From: Roseiarcus sp963751165
Lineage (GTDB): Bacteria; Pseudomonadota; Alphaproteobacteria; Rhizobiales; Beijerinckiaceae
Assembly: GCA_963751165.1 (NCBI GenBank)
Contig: CAVVTP010000015.1
Location: forward strand, 434,001 to 498,000
DNA: 64,000 bases
Direction of reading: 5' to 3'
The notes beneath the pieces are model-generated. The model was not told the origin of the DNA, did not search any database, and saw only the letters and a list, made by a program, of their open reading frames with translations. Position 1 is the stretch's first letter; every line of letters starts with the position of its first letter. Positions 60,662 to 64,000 of this stretch are shown in pieces. The translations under genes and the position numbers were made by a program.

Positions 60662-61580
60662 TCCAAGTTCGCTTTGGGTCGAGGCATCACTCGGGCCGCC
60701 CGCGGCACTGATTGCGCTGCTTATTCTGCTCGCCTTCCGTCCCGCAGTCGCCTGCGCGAATTCGACGGACCTCACGAAGCAGAACGGTGGTGGTGACGCT
60801 GGTCAGTCCGCCTACGCCGCTGGTCGATTCATCGACGCCTTACGGATATGGCGGCCGCAAGCGGAAAGGGGTGATGCACGGGCCGCCTTCGAGCTCGGGC
60901 TGCTCTATGACCTTGGGGAAGGCGTTGGGCAAGACGCAGCAGCCGCCTACACCTGGTACCGTCGCGCCGCCGAATCCGGATACGTTCTTGGCGAATTCAA
61001 CTTGGCAGTAATGTTTGATAGTGGCACCGGTACAACTCGCAACCCTACGGAGGCCGCTTTGTGGTACGCGCGCGCGGCTGCGCACGGCTACGCGCGCGCC
61101 GAATATAATCTGGCGCAGCTCTATCAGTCCGGTGACGGGGTGCCGCGCAATCTCGATATGGCGACAAGCTGGTACGCGGCGGCACAGGCTCACGGGCTGT
61201 CTGAAGCTGCACGTAAGCTTGCGTCCATTCGCGAGGAGGGGCGTCGGGCTGCCGTATCCCCGGTCGCCCCAAAACCGACGCTGGCCCCGCCGGTTCCAAC
61301 CGCACCAGGCGTCGCGTCGGTATCGAGGACGGGCGGAAGCGTTCAAGTCGAGCTATCCTGGGCCGCGCCGCAGCAGCCCGTCCCAGCCGACTATTTCGTG
61401 CAGGTTCTTGCGCTCGATGCGGCCGGGATGCATCGCGTCTTCGCCAGCTCTTTGAAACTGTCGGCGGTGCTTGTGTCGCTCCCGAGTGTTCCCGCTGACT
61501 ACGTCTGGCGAATCTATACCGTTGCGGCGTCAATCCCCGACTACGCTCCAAGCGCCTGGAGTTCTTTCTCTACACGCTGA
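60639..61580 (+). CDS. Secreted Sel1-repeat protein with C-terminal fibronectin-like domain
   Basis: 313 residues from a GTG that overlaps the OmpA-like gene by 23 bp; GGAGGAG lies ~10 bp upstream. A signal-like hydrophobic stretch (ALIALLILLAFRPAVACA) is followed by one TPR-like unit and three Sel1 repeats (AAFELGLLYDLGEGVGQDAA, AEYNLAQLYQSGDGVPRNLD and the one between). A Pro-rich linker and a C-terminal beta domain (VQVELSWAAPQQPVPADYFVQVL to DYVWRIYTVA) resembling fibronectin type III complete it. Sel1 proteins are adaptor scaffolds. Its tight overlap ties it to the OmpA-like protein. Confidence 0.75.
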   Translation: MWRLRGGNPSSLWVEASLGPPAALIALLILLAFRPAVACANSTDLTKQNGGGDAGQSAYAAGRFIDALRIWRPQAERGDARAAFELGLLYDLGEGVGQDAAAAYTWYRRAAESGYVLGEFNLAVMFDSGTGTTRNPTEAALWYARAAAHGYARAEYNLAQLYQSGDGVPRNLDMATSWYAAAQAHGLSEAARKLASIREEGRRAAVSPVAPKPTLAPPVPTAPGVASVSRTGGSVQVELSWAAPQQPVPADYFVQVLALDAAGMHRVFASSLKLSAVLVSLPSVPADYVWRIYTVAASIPDYAPSAWSSFSTR

Positions 61581-61765
61581 TCCGGATCCGTTGAGCGAGG
61601 GTTCGCGCAGCGGCGACACCAATGTTTCGCGCCAGTCGCGGTGAAGCCACCCACCCAGGCGCTTTTCAGGGTATTCGTCGCCGCTCACCCGTCCTTCACG
61701 ATCAGGACGTAGTCCTGTTCGGGGTGGCGATCAGCCTTATTCCAGCGTCCTCTTTTCTCCCGTCT

Positions 61766-62644
61766 TCACGAGATGAGCCGCGCGCAGCACGTCGCAAGCG
61801 ACTTCCGCCAGTCGGGCAGCTCGAGGCCATAGACGCGTCTCAGCTTTTCATTGTCGAGGCGCGAATTCGCGGGGCGTTGCGCGGGGGTCGGGTAGTCGGC
61901 CGTCGTGATGCGCTTCACCCGCGTGGGGCGGCGCCCGCGCGCCGCCGCTTCGGCGAAGACGGCTTCAGCGAAATCGGCCCAGGTCGCCTCGCCCGAACCG
62001 GTCATGTTGAAAACGCCGCGCAGCGTCGGCGAGGAATCCGCGTGCGCTCTCGCGGCGACGGCGAGCAGGGCTGTGGCGAGGTCGAGGGCCGAGGTCGGAT
62101 TGCCGCGCTGGTCGGCGACGACCGAGACCTCGTCGCGCGTCTCGTTGAGCCGAAGCATCGTGCGGACGAAATTGGCGCCGTAGGGGCTGAAGACCCAGGC
62201 GGTGCGCAGGATCACGTTGTCGGCGCAGCGCTCGGCGACCAGCCTTTCGCCGAGCAGTTTGGAGCGCCCGTAGGCGCTTCTCGGCGCGGGCGGATCATCC
62301 TCGCGGTAGGGACGATCGAGCGCCCCGTCGAACACGTAATCGGTCGACAGCTGCAACAGGGGCGCGCCGATCCGGTCGGCGGCCTCCGCGACATGGCCTG
62401 CTCCTTCGCCGTTGACGGCAAGCGCAAGGTCCTCCTCCGCCTCGGCCCGGTCGACCGCAGTGTAGGCGGCGGCGTTGATCACCGCGTCCGGCCGTGCGGC
62501 CTTGAGGCCGGCGAGAACGGCCCCGCGATCCTCGAGCAAGAAAACGCGCCGGCCAAGCAGGACGATTTCGAATTCGGGTCCCGCCTGGTCGACCAGCGAG
62601 GTCGCCACCTGACCCATGGACCCGGTAACGGCGATCCGCATCAT
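61766..62644 (-). CDS. rfbD: dTDP-4-dehydrorhamnose reductase
   Basis: 292 residues, start at 62644 or 62641. Rossmann start RIAVTGSMGQVATSLV, where rmlD typically has GxxGQLG. Then NAAAYTAVDRAEAEEDLALAVN (diagnostic of RmlD), LLQLSTDYVFDGALDRPYRED, and the catalytic YGRSKLLGE (YxxxK). It makes dTDP-L-rhamnose for surface polysaccharide using NADPH. The other rml genes (A, B, C) are not in the window on this side and probably lie elsewhere. It is convergent with the Sel1 gene. Confidence 0.88.
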   Translation of the reverse strand: MMRIAVTGSMGQVATSLVDQAGPEFEIVLLGRRVFLLEDRGAVLAGLKAARPDAVINAAAYTAVDRAEAEEDLALAVNGEGAGHVAEAADRIGAPLLQLSTDYVFDGALDRPYREDDPPAPRSAYGRSKLLGERLVAERCADNVILRTAWVFSPYGANFVRTMLRLNETRDEVSVVADQRGNPTSALDLATALLAVAARAHADSSPTLRGVFNMTGSGEATWADFAEAVFAEAAARGRRPTRVKRITTADYPTPAQRPANSRLDNEKLRRVYGLELPDWRKSLATCCARLIS

Positions 62645-62743
62645 GTGAATCAAGTCCCTTTCAGGCGCGGCACGGATCTGTTGTCGGCGATGTCATGCAC
62701 CCCGCGCCCGCCGGTTAGTTAGCGCAAAGACCTCGCTTCAAGC

Positions 62744-62936
62744 GCGAAATATCCCTGTTTTCGGTCGAGCAGGGAATTTGAATTCCCTGCTCGGCGAAAA
62801 ATATTCCCTGTTCGGCCGGGTAGGGAATTTTGCTGGAACCAACTCGAATTGTTGGGCTTTTCGCGACGGTTCTTCCGAAAACCGGCTGAAGCGCGGGAAC
62901 TTCCCTGCATCTTTCCCTGATGGCAGGGAACGGTCG
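62744..62936 (-). repeat. Dispersed ~200-bp hairpin repeat, copy C (downstream of the amidohydrolase)
   Basis: It matches copy A closely in the same orientation: GAAATATCCCTG at the left, the palindrome around GCAGGGAATTTGAATTCC, then TTCGGCCGGGTAGGGAATTT, a divergent middle, and TTCCCTG...GGCAGGGAAC at the right. The right end touches the stop codon of the minus-strand amidohydrolase (62938-62940). The strand given is that of this gene. Confidence 0.8.
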
Positions 62937-62937
62937 G

Positions 62938-64000
62938 TCACGACGCGAGCGCCGGCAGAGCGTTCTTCACCACCCCTCCGTCTTTCATGATGAGGACGAA
63001 ATTCCGCTCCGGATCGGCGATCAGGTTGATGTCGGCGGTCGGATCGCCGTCGACGAGGATGAGGTCGGCGAGCGCGCCTTCCTGAATCACGCCGAGCCTG
63101 CCGGGATACGGGTTTCGCGGCCCCGACATCGCCAGAAGCTCGCCGTTGACGCTGGTCGCCATCTTCAGGATTTCGACCGGCTCGTACCATCGGGTCAGCG
63201 TCGTCAGCATCGCGCCCTGATGCTTCGTCATCTGCGGCGCGAACACGATGTCCGTTCCCCAGGCCGTCTTGACGCCGTGCGCCTTGGCGAACCGGTAGGC
63301 GGCGTCGGTCCCCGCGAACACCTGCCGCATCTTCTCCTGCCCGCCGGGGTTCACCAGCGGCGCCGCAAATTCGTTGTCGAGAAACGGTTGCGTGCTGAGC
63401 CAGGCGCCGTTCTCGGCGATCAGCTTCGCCGTCGCCTCGTCCATCAGGTGGCCGTGCTCGACGCACCGGACGCCGGCGCGGATCGCGGTCCGGATGGCGC
63501 GCGGCGTATAGGCGTGCACGGCGACGTAGGTGCCCCAGTTCTCCGCCGCTTCGACCGCGGCGCGGAACTCGGGCTCGGTGTACTGGCTGACGTCGATCGG
63601 ATCGTAGTTCGACGCCACGCCGCCGCCGGCGGCGAGCTTGAGCTGGCTCGCGCCCAGCATCAACTGCTCGCGGGCGCGCTGAAGCACGCGATCGGCGCCG
63701 TCGGCGATCGCCCCGCCGCCGAGCGTATCGCCGCGGCTCAGCGCCGCGCCGAGGGACGAAGGGATCTCATAGGGAAAGCGGAAATCGCCGTGCCCTCCGG
63801 TCTGCGAAATCATCGCGCCGGAGGGCCAGATGCGCGGTCCCCTGACGTGTCCCTCGTCGATGGCGCGCTTCAGCGAAAACGCCGGACCGGCCATGTCGCG
63901 GACGCTGGTGAATCCGCGCAAAAGCGTTCGTTCCGCTTCGGCGGACGCGACGAGGTTGATATAGCCGACGTCCGCGACGAGCAGCGCCTCGAGCGGAATC
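62938..64000 (-). CDS. Imidazolonepropionase-like amidohydrolase family protein (5' end outside window)
   Basis: At least 354 residues are visible, and the frame stays open past the window edge (position 64000), so the N-terminus and its HxH metal motif are missing. Visible parts are TSVRDMAGPAFSLKRAIDEG, QLKLAAGGGVASNYDP, TYVAVHAYTPRAIRTAIRAG with a metal His, VRCVEHGHLMDEATAKLI with another, KTAWGTDIVFAP with the catalytic Asp, and a C-terminal beta segment GALADLILVDGDPTADINLI. It belongs to the imidazolonepropionase/prolidase-like group that hydrolyses cyclic amides or peptides; the substrate is unknown. Repeat copy C follows its stop. Confidence 0.85.
   Translation of the reverse strand, partial: IPLEALLVADVGYINLVASAEAERTLLRGFTSVRDMAGPAFSLKRAIDEGHVRGPRIWPSGAMISQTGGHGDFRFPYEIPSSLGAALSRGDTLGGGAIADGADRVLQRAREQLMLGASQLKLAAGGGVASNYDPIDVSQYTEPEFRAAVEAAENWGTYVAVHAYTPRAIRTAIRAGVRCVEHGHLMDEATAKLIAENGAWLSTQPFLDNEFAAPLVNPGGQEKMRQVFAGTDAAYRFAKAHGVKTAWGTDIVFAPQMTKHQGAMLTTLTRWYEPVEILKMATSVNGELLAMSGPRNPYPGRLGVIQEGALADLILVDGDPTADINLIADPERNFVLIMKDGGVVKNALPALAS

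Noticed and set aside
1..64000. CRISPR array, prophage, integrative element or plasmid backbone
   Set aside because: No regularly spaced repeats, phage structural genes, integrase, conjugation or replication genes were found; mobile DNA is limited to two IS elements and a transposase relic.

Overview
The window is GC-rich chromosomal DNA, most likely from an alphaproteobacterium of the order Hyphomicrobiales (Rhizobiales). The pointers are a cysQ-like, DUF4170, DUF374 acyltransferase, waaA, lpxK lipid A block, a fused ispDF gene, a znuABC/zur locus, DUF4239 and DUF2218 proteins, and REP-like GC-rich intergenic hairpins. I saw no rRNA or tRNA gene, no CRISPR array, no prophage and no replication origin.

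Layout. 1-6 kb: redox genes (flavin disulfide-type reductase, SDR with a divergent LysR regulator, Tat-exported molybdopterin enzyme coupled to a b-type cytochrome, small HdeA-like protein). 6.5-12.5 kb: recJ, then znuB-znuC-znuA with divergent zur and a palindromic operator candidate. 13.4-17.6 kb: lipid A/Kdo synthesis. 17.6-20.2 kb: two different insertion sequences abutting at one CTAG target right behind lpxK. 20.5-25.8 kb: MFS exporter and a three-gene sugar-type ABC importer. 26-27.2 kb: decayed DNA (DUF2218 gene with two frameshifts, transposase remnant). 27.2-36.5 kb: ispDF, GST, KirBac channel, carboxyltransferase, Mrr endonuclease, and a terC-lysE-pfkB operon. 36.7-44 kb: two thiamine-diphosphate enzymes, PHA depolymerase, DsbA-like isomerase, SDR. 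44-52 kb: HigBA and BrnTA toxin-antitoxin pairs, a broken YoeB toxin, an ether-lipid-type fusion protein, an NRAMP-related transporter and a slipin. 52-57.4 kb: PPK2, Na/Pi cotransporter-like protein and a P-type ATPase. 57.9-61.6 kb: an unrecognised three-gene envelope module. 61.8-64 kb: RmlD-type reductase and an amidohydrolase cut by the window edge.

Three themes stand out. First, a roughly 200-bp hairpin-rich repeat occurs three times (about 6.5, 20.3 and 62.8 kb). Each copy lies downstream of a gene's stop codon in the same relative orientation, once the IS pair is removed from behind lpxK. Second, at least eleven single-base shifts, nearly all in short homopolymers, break otherwise well-conserved genes (acyltransferase, ABC permease, DUF2218 twice, mrr, poxB, CMD protein, yoeB, Na/Pi protein, P-type ATPase, IS701 transposase). 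Their number and type suggest sequencing or assembly error as much as true decay, so these genes are annotated over their restored extents with the break stated. Third, the best candidate for an undescribed system is the 57.9-61.6 kb module: a membrane protein with an ExeA-like but P-loop-less ATPase domain and internal repeats, an OmpA-like periplasmic protein and a Sel1-repeat secreted protein.
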